Source of the DNA: Caballeronia sp. dw_276
GTDB lineage: Bacteria; Pseudomonadota; Gammaproteobacteria; Burkholderiales; Burkholderiaceae
Assembly: GCF_018449635.1 (NCBI RefSeq)
Contig: NZ_JAAVUV010000002.1
Location: 372,001 to 436,000, forward strand
Length of the DNA: 64,000 bases
Direction: 5' to 3'
Both the position numbers and the translations under genes were made by a program. The notes below the pieces were generated by a model. The model searched no databases. It worked only from the letters and a program-made list of their open reading frames with translations, and was not told where the DNA came from. Position 1 is the first letter of the stretch. Every line of letters begins with the position of its first letter. Positions 18,545-26,251 of this stretch are shown piece after piece.

Positions 18545-19669
18545 GTGAACGATAGAAAGATTGGCGTAGGTGTCATCGGCCTTGGCCATTGGTCGGAATA
18601 TGGGCATCTGCCTTCGCTCAAGCAGCTCCCCGATTACCAACTAATCGCCATCCATAGCCGCAGCGCCGACAAGGCAGCACATCTCGCCGAACGGCACGGC
18701 TTCAAATACACGGCGGCTTCGGTGCATGAGCTGGTATCGAATCCGAAAGTCGATCTGGTGCTCGTGCTCACGCCTGCGTTCCAGCACGAAGAAGGTGTGC
18801 GCGCCGCCATCGAGGCAGGCAAGGACGTCTACTGCGAGTGGCCGCTTACGCCGGACGCGGGTTTATCGAAGGAGTTGCTTGAGCTCGCCGATAAAGCCGG
18901 CGTCCGTACGATCGTCGGCTTGCAGCGGCGGCTGAATCCGGGTTATCGCTACGTGCGTGATCTGCTGGATCGCGGGGATATCGGCCATATACGTTCCGTG
19001 CGCCTTCATGTCAGCGTGGAGTACTTCCAGCGCGAACGCCCCGCTTCGATTTACTACACCATCCCCGAAAAAAACTTCTCGAGCCTGCTGCCAATCTATG
19101 GCGGTCACTTCCTTGATGCGTTGTTCACGACGATAACCGGCTTTCCAACAAGCCTCTCTGCGCTCACCGTCAATCAGTTCAAGGAGGTCACGCTGGTGGA
19201 AACCGGCGAAACCTTGCCGCACACGAATGAAGATCAGGTCGTGCTCGCGGGAACGTTCGCAAACGGCGCCGTGCTGAGCGTTCATCTAGAGGCTGGCAAA
19301 CGCAACAACTATGGCGTGCAGCTCGACATCACGGGCAGCAAAGGCGATTTGAAGATCACGAACACGTCCAGCTTCGGCGATACGTTCAACCGCATCGAAA
19401 TTGCACGAGGCGATAGCCAGCCGATGACTACGCTTGTGGTTCCTTCCGAGTACGAGTGGTTGCCTTCAGGCGAACTGGGAGGAAGCGTGGTCGAGCTGGC
19501 GAGCTTGTACGCGGCTCACGCCCGCGACGTGAAAACGGGGTCAACGCTCGCGCCGGCGTTCGCTGACGCAATCCGGATGCACGAGTTGATTGAACAGATC
19601 ACTGAATCCAATCGGACCGGCAAACGGGTTGACTTGTCGTTCAGTAATCCAATGGATTCTTCTCGCTAG
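18545..19669 (+). CDS. Gfo/Idh/MocA-family protein with altered EKP motif
   Basis: A 374-residue protein with an N-terminal Rossmann NAD(P)-binding domain (GVGVIGLGHWSEYG, residues 7-20) and a C-terminal alpha/beta sheet domain. Family members are usually sugar or polyol dehydrogenases with a catalytic Lys in an EKP motif. Here residues 98-100 read EWP, so the Lys is replaced by Trp. That pattern is seen in non-catalytic relatives such as fungal Gal80. The GTG start at 18545 has an AGGAG ribosome site about 6 bases upstream. No neighbouring sugar gene shows its substrate. Confidence 0.82.
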   Translation: MNDRKIGVGVIGLGHWSEYGHLPSLKQLPDYQLIAIHSRSADKAAHLAERHGFKYTAASVHELVSNPKVDLVLVLTPAFQHEEGVRAAIEAGKDVYCEWPLTPDAGLSKELLELADKAGVRTIVGLQRRLNPGYRYVRDLLDRGDIGHIRSVRLHVSVEYFQRERPASIYYTIPEKNFSSLLPIYGGHFLDALFTTITGFPTSLSALTVNQFKEVTLVETGETLPHTNEDQVVLAGTFANGAVLSVHLEAGKRNNYGVQLDITGSKGDLKITNTSSFGDTFNRIEIARGDSQPMTTLVVPSEYEWLPSGELGGSVVELASLYAAHARDVKTGSTLAPAFADAIRMHELIEQITESNRTGKRVDLSFSNPMDSSR

Positions 19670-19805
19670 AGATTTTTTCTATCAAGAAAGCCAGCAACGG
19701 AATTACTCCCGTTCGCAGTAATCGCGCTGCTGCGAACGCGCTGCGCCCTTCGCCCCGAAACTTCGATAAAGCACCGGAGCGAAGCGTCACGTACAGCGGA
19801 CGCGG

Positions 19806-20600
19806 TCAACCGATCTTGTAGCGCGGCGCCGGTTTGCCGACCTGCGTTGCGGCAAACAATGCGGCGCGGGCGGCATCGTATTTGTCCCACAGACCTGCAT
19901 CGGCAACCGAAGGCCAGGTCACGGATTCGCCTTGGTCCAAACCGGCCAGCGCTGCATCGACCAGGTTTTCAGTCGTCATCACCGACTCCTTTTGCAGCGC
20001 CGAAAGCGGGATGCCCGACTCATCCCAGATTTCCGTTGCCGTCGATGCAGGAAGGACAAGCTGAACCTTCACGCCGGTTTCCGCAAGCTCCAGCTGTAGT
20101 CCGCGTGTGTATTGCAGAACGAAAGCCTTGGTGCCGCTGTAGACCGAGCTGACGGGCAGCGAATGGATGGCCAGCACAGAAGCAATGTTGACAATCACGC
20201 CTTCATTTCGCGACACGAACGCCGGCAACACCGCCTGGGTCAATCTGGTAAGCGCGGTGATGTTGAGCGCGATTTGCGCACCGGTGTCGTCTGCGGAGGA
20301 CTGGGCGACAGGACGCAGCCGCGCGAGGCCCGCATTGTTGATCAAAATATGAACCGCGGGATTCGTGGCGAGCATCGTTTCAACTTTTGCGAGATCGATG
20401 TCTTTCGTCAGGTCCGCAACGATTGAATGGACCTTGACGCCATGTGCCGCCGATATCTTCGAGGCAAGTGTTTCGAGCCGGTCGGCGCGCCGCGCAACCA
20501 GAACAAGGTCATAGCCGCGCGCAGCGAGGCGCTCGGCATAGACCGCGCCAATACCGGACGACGCGCCGGTTACCACCGCAACTTTCCGAGAAATAGTCAT
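19806..20600 (-). CDS. Short-chain dehydrogenase/reductase (SDR)
   Basis: A 264-residue classical SDR. TGASSGIG (about residues 11-18) is the cofactor motif, NNAG appears in the middle of the fold, and YSGTK holds the catalytic Tyr and Lys. The proposed ATG at 20600 is preceded by AAGGAG on the minus strand, 6 bases upstream; a longer frame begins 9 codons earlier. It diverges from a MarR regulator, and its promoter overlaps MarR-type repeats. Substrate not deducible; an NADP-dependent reduction of an aldehyde, quinone or ketone is likely. Confidence 0.88.
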   Translation of the reverse strand: MTISRKVAVVTGASSGIGAVYAERLAARGYDLVLVARRADRLETLASKISAAHGVKVHSIVADLTKDIDLAKVETMLATNPAVHILINNAGLARLRPVAQSSADDTGAQIALNITALTRLTQAVLPAFVSRNEGVIVNIASVLAIHSLPVSSVYSGTKAFVLQYTRGLQLELAETGVKVQLVLPASTATEIWDESGIPLSALQKESVMTTENLVDAALAGLDQGESVTWPSVADAGLWDKYDAARAALFAATQVGKPAPRYKIG

Positions 20601-20620
20601 GTGACGCTCCTTTAGTTTGG

Positions 20621-20694
20621 TACTCAACTATAATAATTGAGGGCTCAAGTATATAGCCAGACGTCTGCCTCTTGTCAATAGTGCAGTACTCAAC
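20621..20694. promoter_or_regulatory. Repeats in the SDR/MarR divergent region, candidate MarR operators
   Basis: TACTCAAC occurs at 20621-20628 and again at 20687-20694. Between them TTGAG and CTCAA (20637-20641, 20644-20648) form an inverted repeat with a 2-base centre. The central dyad lies just downstream of the SDR -10 element, where a bound repressor would block transcription. The neighbouring MarR protein is the obvious candidate; binding is inferred. Confidence 0.6.
20650..20678 (-). promoter_or_regulatory. Sigma-70-type promoter of the SDR gene
   Basis: On the minus strand TTGACA (20678-20673) and TATATA (20655-20650) are separated by 17 bases, which is close to the consensus. It points at the SDR gene starting at 20600 and overlaps the putative MarR operator. 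Confidence 0.65.
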
Positions 20695-20700
20695 CATCCT

Positions 20701-21267
20701 ATGGGTATGCGAAAAAAACTTGATTCGCCGGCGATCGCAGACGATCTGGACCGGCCAGCTACAGACGAACTCGATATCCTCGGCGTGCTCGCCTGCACGA
20801 ACACGGCGCTGCGGCGCGCTGCTCGCAGGTTGGGCCAGCTTTACGACGATGCGTTAGCGCCGCTGAATCTCAAAGCCACCCAGATTGGTCTGATGGCGGA
20901 AATAGCGCGGCTTTCGGCGAGCGGCAGCGAAACGGGACCGACATTGCAAGACCTCGCGGCGAAACTGGCAATCCAGATCTCGGCGCTGACGCACGCGCTC
21001 AGGCCGCTTGTGCGGGATGGGCTTGTTGAATTGCAACCGGACGCCGAAGACAGGCGCATCAAACATGGCGTTCTCACTCGCCTTGGGAAGAAGCGCCTAT
21101 CGGAAGCGTTGGTGTACTGGTCGGAAGCCAACAATCGCGTGGAAGTCGTCCTGGGAAGCGGCACAGCCGCAATGCTGCGAGCGCTCGCGGACAACGTGGC
21201 GTCCGACGAGTTTCTAGCTGCCTACAACGGCGAAGACCTCGTTCAAAACGATACCGGCCATCGGTAG
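20701..21267 (+). CDS. MarR-family transcriptional regulator
   Basis: A 188-residue regulator with a winged helix-turn-helix in the middle (QIGLMAEIARL, then LQDLAAKLAIQISALTHALRPLVRDGLVELQPDAEDRR). The latter includes the DxR wing motif. Flanking helices form the dimer interface. It diverges from the SDR gene by 100 bp that contain three TCAA-type half-sites, so it probably represses the SDR gene and itself. The ligand is unknown. Confidence 0.85.
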   Translation: MGMRKKLDSPAIADDLDRPATDELDILGVLACTNTALRRAARRLGQLYDDALAPLNLKATQIGLMAEIARLSASGSETGPTLQDLAAKLAIQISALTHALRPLVRDGLVELQPDAEDRRIKHGVLTRLGKKRLSEALVYWSEANNRVEVVLGSGTAAMLRALADNVASDEFLAAYNGEDLVQNDTGHR

Positions 21268-21333
21268 GTCAAGAGTCGTAATCGCTGAACACCAGTACCT
21301 CCCCGTACTTTCCCGCATCTTTTTTTGAAAAGA

Positions 21334-21360
21334 TTGACAGCCCAATACTCGCGGTTTAAT
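21334..21360 (+). promoter_or_regulatory. Candidate promoter of the sugar-type ABC operon
   Basis: TTGACA at 21334-21339 is a perfect -35 element. TTTAAT at 21355-21360 is the best -10 match, but the spacer is only 15 bases. The operator palindrome follows within 4 bases. The assignment is plausible but the short spacing lowers confidence. Confidence 0.45.
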
Positions 21361-21363
21361 TTT

Positions 21364-21379
21364 TATAAACCGGTTTACA
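21364..21379. promoter_or_regulatory. LacI/GalR-type operator upstream of the ABC operon
   Basis: TATAAACCGGTTTACA contains the perfect 12-bp palindrome TAAACCGGTTTA with a central CG, which is the hallmark of LacI-family operators. Only one outer pair breaks the 16-bp symmetry. It sits directly after the promoter of the sugar-type importer operon. No LacI gene is adjacent; the nearest are at 13.1 kb and 63.7 kb. Confidence 0.7.
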
Positions 21380-21491
21380 AGCGGGCGGCGCAATGTCGGT
21401 TGCGCCCACGAAGTCTTCCTTTAATTCACCGGCCGCGCGGCTTTCAATGACCGTACAGAAAACGGCCGGATCAACCAGGAAAGGGATTCCG

Positions 21492-22436
21492 ATGAGCGCA
21501 GCACTGCATTTCCGCCGCATGACCGCCGTCCTTGTGGGCGCTTCCCTGCTCGCCTTCGCTGGCGTGGCCGCGGCCGCCGGCAAAAAGATCGCCATGGTGC
21601 AGATCAACCAGGAGGCGCTCTTCTTCACGCAGATGGACCAGGGCGCGCAAGCCGCCGCGAAAGCCGCGGGCGTCGAACTTGCCATTTTCAATTCGAACAA
21701 TGATCCGAGCGCGCAGAACAGCGCCATCGAAACATATATCCAGCAGAAGGTCGATGCGATCTTGGTCGTCGCCATCGACGTGAACGGGATCAAACCCGCG
21801 ATTACCGAAGCCAAGAAAGCGGGCATTCCGGTGGTGACCATCGACGCAATCGTCGATGGCGACAACGCGGTGCAAGTCGGTGTCGATAACAAGAAGGTCG
21901 GCGAGGACATCGGTAAGTACACGGCGAATTACATCAAGACGAACTTGGGCGGAAAGGCGACCATCGGCGTAGTGGGTGCGCTTAATTCGTTCATTCAGAA
22001 CGTGCGGCTGGACGGCTTCAAGGCGGGCATAGCGTCGGTGCCGGGCGCGAAGATCGTTTCCACCGTCGATGGACAAAACGTGCAGGACACGGCTCAAACC
22101 GCCGCCGAAAACCTGATCTCCGCAAACCCGAATCTGCAGATCGTTTATGCAACCGGCGAACCCGCGTTGATCGGCCTCGTTGCGGCGACATCGGCGCAAG
22201 ATGCAACCAGCCGCGTGAAGATCGTCGGATGGGATTTGAGCGCGCAGGCCATCAAAGGTATTGATGCGGGTTTTGTCGCGGCCGTCGTGCAGCAGGACCC
22301 CGAAAGCGAAGGCCGCGTCGCCGTGAACTCCGCGCTGAAACTCATCAACAAGCAGCCGGTCGAGAAAAACATCTCGGTGCCGGTGACGATCGTGACGAAG
22401 GCGAACGTCGGCAAATACCGCGCGGTGTTCAAGTAA
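21492..22436 (+). CDS. Sugar-type ABC transporter substrate-binding protein
   Basis: A 314-residue periplasmic protein of the Peripla_BP_4 (ribose-binding RbsB-like) family. A signal peptide (about 1-28, ending VAAAAGK) precedes the mature start KIAMVQINQEALFFTQMDQGAQ. The start is the ATG at 21492; an upstream extension of the frame would not give a signal peptide at the N-terminus. It is the first gene of the operon with an ATPase and permease. The ligand is likely a sugar or sugar-like polyol. Confidence 0.9.
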   Translation: MSAALHFRRMTAVLVGASLLAFAGVAAAAGKKIAMVQINQEALFFTQMDQGAQAAAKAAGVELAIFNSNNDPSAQNSAIETYIQQKVDAILVVAIDVNGIKPAITEAKKAGIPVVTIDAIVDGDNAVQVGVDNKKVGEDIGKYTANYIKTNLGGKATIGVVGALNSFIQNVRLDGFKAGIASVPGAKIVSTVDGQNVQDTAQTAAENLISANPNLQIVYATGEPALIGLVAATSAQDATSRVKIVGWDLSAQAIKGIDAGFVAAVVQQDPESEGRVAVNSALKLINKQPVEKNISVPVTIVTKANVGKYRAVFK

Positions 22437-22446
22437 GGAGAAGTCG

Positions 22447-23235
22447 ATGCAAACCGATGCCGCCATCCCACGCGTACGCATGGAAAACATCACCAAGAGC
22501 TACGGCGCCGTGCAGTCACTGCGCGGCGTCAACCTGCACGTCATGCCGGGCGAAGTGCTCGGCCTCGTTGGTGACAACGGCGCGGGTAAATCAACGGTAT
22601 CGAAGGTATTGTCGGGCGCTGTGGTTCCGGACGGCGGCAGCATCGAAATCGACGGCAAGCGGGTGCATTTCACCGATCCCGGCGACGCCCGCGCGCATCA
22701 CATCGAGATGGTCTATCAGGACTTGTCGCTGTGCAATACCGTCGATGTCGCCGGCAATCTCTTCCTCGGCCGTGAACCGATGCGACGCATCTGCGGCGTG
22801 TCCGTACTCGATCATCGCAAGATGCATTATGAAGCGCGCGACATGCTGAACAACCTCGGCATTCGCATTCCGAGCACGAAGCTCGATGTCGAAAACCTCT
22901 CGGGCGGACAGCGTCAGGCCATCGCGATTTCGCGGGCGGTATCGTTCGATCCGAAAGTGCTGATCATGGACGAACCCACCGCCGCGCTCGCCGTCGCCGA
23001 AGTCGAAGCGGTGCTCGACCTCGTGCGCACGATCAGCGCGCGTGGCGTGAGCGTGATCCTGATCAGTCATCGGCTGCAGGATCTGTTTCTGGTGTGCGAC
23101 CGTATCAGCGTGATGTACGAAGGGCAGAACGTGGCGGACCGGAAGATCGGCGAAACGAATCTGGAAGAGATCGTCGATCTGATCGTCGGCCACAAATTCA
23201 GCGCGCGCTCGGCTCGTGCGCTTGCGGAGAATTGA
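22447..23235 (+). CDS. Sugar-type ABC transporter ATP-binding protein (single domain)
   Basis: A 262-residue ATPase with Walker A (GLVGDNGAGKSTVSKVL), Q-loop (MVYQDLSL), signature (NLSGGQRQAIAISRA), Walker B (VLIMDEPTAALA) and H-loop (ILISHRL). RbsA-like partners of such importers usually have two fused ATPase domains of about 500 residues. Here one domain only is encoded, as in the fructose-type FrcA systems, so the working complex is presumably a homodimer. It starts 10 bp after the binding-protein stop. Confidence 0.9.
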   Translation: MQTDAAIPRVRMENITKSYGAVQSLRGVNLHVMPGEVLGLVGDNGAGKSTVSKVLSGAVVPDGGSIEIDGKRVHFTDPGDARAHHIEMVYQDLSLCNTVDVAGNLFLGREPMRRICGVSVLDHRKMHYEARDMLNNLGIRIPSTKLDVENLSGGQRQAIAISRAVSFDPKVLIMDEPTAALAVAEVEAVLDLVRTISARGVSVILISHRLQDLFLVCDRISVMYEGQNVADRKIGETNLEEIVDLIVGHKFSARSARALAEN

Positions 23236-23236
23236 C

Positions 23237-24238
23237 ATGGAACTCGCCATGCACGACAAGTCCAAGGCGCCGCGCCTGCCGCTCAAACACATGCTCGGCC
23301 GCAATGCGGGCGTGGCGAGTATCGCGGCGTTTTTTCTTGTCTGCGCCCTCGCCTTCACGTTCACCACGAACACGTTTCTCACGACCGGCAACCTGCTCAA
23401 CGTGCTGCGTCAAAGCGCGCCGCTTCTGATCGTCGCCACGACAATGACGCTGGTCATCACAACGGGCGGCATCGATCTGTCGATAGGGTCAACGCTTGCG
23501 CTTGTCGGCGCGGTATCCGCGATTGCGTTGCGCGCGGGCGTGCCGGGGATCGTCGTGCTGCTCGGCGGTCTTTCGCTCGGCGCGATCATCGGCGCGATCA
23601 ACGGGTACTTCATTGCGTTCGCGGGCATGCCGGCGTTTATCGTGACGCTGGGGACGTTGTCTGTGGTGCGCGGCATTGCATTGCTCATCACACAAGGCTT
23701 CTCCGTACCGATAGAAAACGACGGCTGGTTCGTCGAACTCGGACGCGGGAGGATTCTCGGCATGCCGACGCCCGCGGTGATCGCGATCGTCACGTTGCTT
23801 GCAGGGTTCGTCACGCTTCGGCATACGCGTTTCGGTCGGTACGTGACAGGCATCGGTACGAATGCGGAAGGCGTGCGTCGCGCGGGCGTCAACGTGCGCA
23901 GCGTCACCATGAAGGTGTATGTGCTGAGCGGCGCGGCGGCGGCGCTTGCCGGACTTATCACCACGGCGCGCCTGGGCAGCGGTTCATCGAATCAAGGCGT
24001 GGGCTTCGAGCTTGCGGTAATCGCCGCCGTCGTGCTTGGCAGCACCGACCTCTTCGGCGGACGAGGGACGATCCTCGGCACGGTGCTCGGTGCATTGACC
24101 ATCGCCGTGCTTGGCAACGGGCTGATCCTCATCAACGTCTCGCCGTTCTATACGCAGATCATTCAAGGCGCGATCATGCTGCTCGCGATCTGGCTCAACA
24201 CGCGGATCTTTTCGCCGCAACGGCGCAAGAAAGGCTAA
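23237..24238 (+). CDS. Sugar-type ABC transporter permease (RbsC-like)
   Basis: A 333-residue inner-membrane permease with about ten hydrophobic helices. The motif TTGGIDLSIGSTLALVGAVSA and the later GRYVTGIGTNAEGVRRAGVNV are characteristic of the RbsC/BPD_transp_2 family. The start is the ATG at 23237, one base after the ATPase stop. The downstream phosphotriesterase gene starts 4 bp after its end. Confidence 0.9.
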   Translation: MELAMHDKSKAPRLPLKHMLGRNAGVASIAAFFLVCALAFTFTTNTFLTTGNLLNVLRQSAPLLIVATTMTLVITTGGIDLSIGSTLALVGAVSAIALRAGVPGIVVLLGGLSLGAIIGAINGYFIAFAGMPAFIVTLGTLSVVRGIALLITQGFSVPIENDGWFVELGRGRILGMPTPAVIAIVTLLAGFVTLRHTRFGRYVTGIGTNAEGVRRAGVNVRSVTMKVYVLSGAAAALAGLITTARLGSGSSNQGVGFELAVIAAVVLGSTDLFGGRGTILGTVLGALTIAVLGNGLILINVSPFYTQIIQGAIMLLAIWLNTRIFSPQRRKKG

Positions 24239-24241
24239 ACG

Positions 24242-25327
24242 ATGAGTTCGATTTTTCGCCACGACGGCTCATTGCCGATAGGCACGCGAAGCGGCCACGT
24301 GATGACCGTGCTCGGACCATTGCCGGTTTCGAAGATGGGCGTCACGCTGATGCACGAACATATCTTGCTGGATGCATCGGGCAAATGGGTACCGCCCGCC
24401 TGCTGCGGCGACAGGTTTATCGGCGAGCAGAAAGTGCACATCGGCATACTCGGCGCGCTGCGCATGAACCCGCTGATGAACCGCGACAACTGCCAGCTTT
24501 TCGATGCCGATGTCGCCGTCGAGGAACTCATGCGCTTTCGCGAACTCGGCGGCGAGACGGTGATCGATCCGACCAATCTCGGGCTTGGCCGCGATCCCGC
24601 CGCGCTGCAAAAGATTGCGCGGCGCACGGGGTTGAACATCGTGATGTCGACGGGTTTTTATCTCGAGCCTTCGCATCCGGAATATGTGAAGCACAAGTCC
24701 ATCGATGAACTCGCGGCGCAACTGATTTTCGATGTCGGCGGCGCCGATGAAAAACCCGACGTCCTCGCGGGCATGATTGGCGAGAATGGGGTCTCGGCCG
24801 CGTTTACTGCCAGCGAGGAAAAGTCGTTACGCGCCGCCGCACGCGCCAGCGCCGCAACGCACGTGCCTTTGTCCGTGCATCTCCCGGGCTGGGTGCGGCA
24901 TGGGCATCGCGTGCTCGACATCGTGGAAGAGGAAGGCGCGGACCTGAACCACACGGTTCTGTGTCACATGAACCCGAGTCATATGGATGTCGATTACCAG
25001 CACACGCTCGCCAGACGGGGTGCATGGCTCGAATACGACATGATCGGCATGGAGTATTTCTATGCCGATGAAAACGCTCAATCACCATCCGACGAAGAGA
25101 ACGCGCGCGCGATCAAGGCGTTGATCGATGCAGGTTTCATCGACCGGATTCTGATGTCTCAGGACGTGTTCATGAAGATCATGCTCACGCGTTTCGGCGG
25201 TCATGGCTATGGTTACATCCTCAAGTATTTCGTGCCTCGTTTGCGGCGTCACGGTGTGACGAACACGCAAATCGAAACCATGATGATCACCAATCCGACG
25301 CGAGTTTTTTCGGCAGATAACCAATAG
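24242..25327 (+). CDS. Phosphotriesterase-family metal hydrolase
   Basis: A 361-residue member of the phosphotriesterase-like family. The N-terminal metal motif HEHILLD, the ENG region in GMIGENGVSAA (where a bridging acid or carbamylated Lys usually sits) and later His and Asp ligands (VPLSVHLPGW, VLCHMNPSH, LMSQDVFMKIML) are visible. Family members hydrolyse lactones, phosphoesters or sugar derivatives. As it is co-transcribed with a sugar-type importer, a lactone or sugar ester carried by that importer is the probable substrate. Confidence 0.85.
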   Translation: MSSIFRHDGSLPIGTRSGHVMTVLGPLPVSKMGVTLMHEHILLDASGKWVPPACCGDRFIGEQKVHIGILGALRMNPLMNRDNCQLFDADVAVEELMRFRELGGETVIDPTNLGLGRDPAALQKIARRTGLNIVMSTGFYLEPSHPEYVKHKSIDELAAQLIFDVGGADEKPDVLAGMIGENGVSAAFTASEEKSLRAAARASAATHVPLSVHLPGWVRHGHRVLDIVEEEGADLNHTVLCHMNPSHMDVDYQHTLARRGAWLEYDMIGMEYFYADENAQSPSDEENARAIKALIDAGFIDRILMSQDVFMKIMLTRFGGHGYGYILKYFVPRLRRHGVTNTQIETMMITNPTRVFSADNQ

Positions 25328-25402
25328 CAAAACGTTGTGGACCGGTTCCACCTGCGCTGCATGCCGCCGACACGGCCTGCAGCGCGTTCAAGGAGCAAAC
25401 GC

Positions 25403-26161
25403 ATGACCAAGTCTGTTCTGCTCGCCGGTGAAAGCTGGGCGAGCATGTCGATGCACGTCAAGGGCTTCGACCAGTTTCCGACCGCGACGTATCACAACGG
25501 CGCGACGATCTTCCTCGATATATTCAAGGACAGTGACTATACGATCACGCATATGCCAAGTCACGAAGCGCAGGAGATGTTCCCTTCCACGCTCGAAGGC
25601 CTGCTTGCTTATGACGCGATCATCCTGTCGGACATCGGCGCAAATACGCTGTTGCTGCATCCGAACACGTGGATCAAGAGCGAACGCACGCCGAACCGTC
25701 TCAAGCTGTTGCGCGATTATGTTGCGTCGGGCCGCGGCCTGATGATGATCGGTGGATACCTGAGTTTTCAGGGCATCAACGGCAGCGCGCGGTTTCGCAA
25801 CACGCCGGTGGAAGAAGTGCTGCCCGTCACGTGCCTTCCCTACGATGACCGCGTGGAGGTTCCCGAAGGCTTCAACGCTGAAGTCGTCGCGTCGCATCCT
25901 GTGGTCGAAGGACTCGGAACGCAATGGCCGCACTTGCTCGGCTACAACGAAGTGCAGCTCAAGCCCGGCGCAACGTTGATCGCGTCCGTTCCTGAGACCG
26001 GACATCCGTTACTTGTTGCCGGCACGCATGTAAAAGGCCGCACGCTGGCATGGACAAGCGATATGTCGAGTCACTGGTTGCCACCCGAGTTTTCCGCATG
26101 GGAAGGCAACGCGCGCTTGTGGACGAATTGCCTCGACTGGCTGACATCGGGCGATCGCTGA
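25403..26161 (+). CDS. Glutamine amidotransferase-like protein (GATase1_like)
   Basis: A 252-residue protein whose sequence (LLAGESWASMSMHVKGFDQF, then YDAIILSDIGANTLLLHP and GRGLMMIGGYLSFQGI) matches the ThuA/GATase1-like family found next to sugar catabolic genes. The canonical Cys-His-Glu triad of class-I amidotransferases is not obvious: the nucleophile elbow reads MIGGYLSF, without Cys. The start is the ATG at 25403 with AGGAG 8 bases upstream. It is the last gene of the importer operon, 75 bp after the phosphotriesterase. Confidence 0.8.
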   Translation: MTKSVLLAGESWASMSMHVKGFDQFPTATYHNGATIFLDIFKDSDYTITHMPSHEAQEMFPSTLEGLLAYDAIILSDIGANTLLLHPNTWIKSERTPNRLKLLRDYVASGRGLMMIGGYLSFQGINGSARFRNTPVEEVLPVTCLPYDDRVEVPEGFNAEVVASHPVVEGLGTQWPHLLGYNEVQLKPGATLIASVPETGHPLLVAGTHVKGRTLAWTSDMSSHWLPPEFSAWEGNARLWTNCLDWLTSGDR

Positions 26162-26251
26162 CCGGCGCGCTTCACGCCGCTGCAACTATAGCCGTGCTAT
26201 GGTCTTTCGTCGTCTATCCGATCGTGACGGCGATAATTCATACCATGTGCA

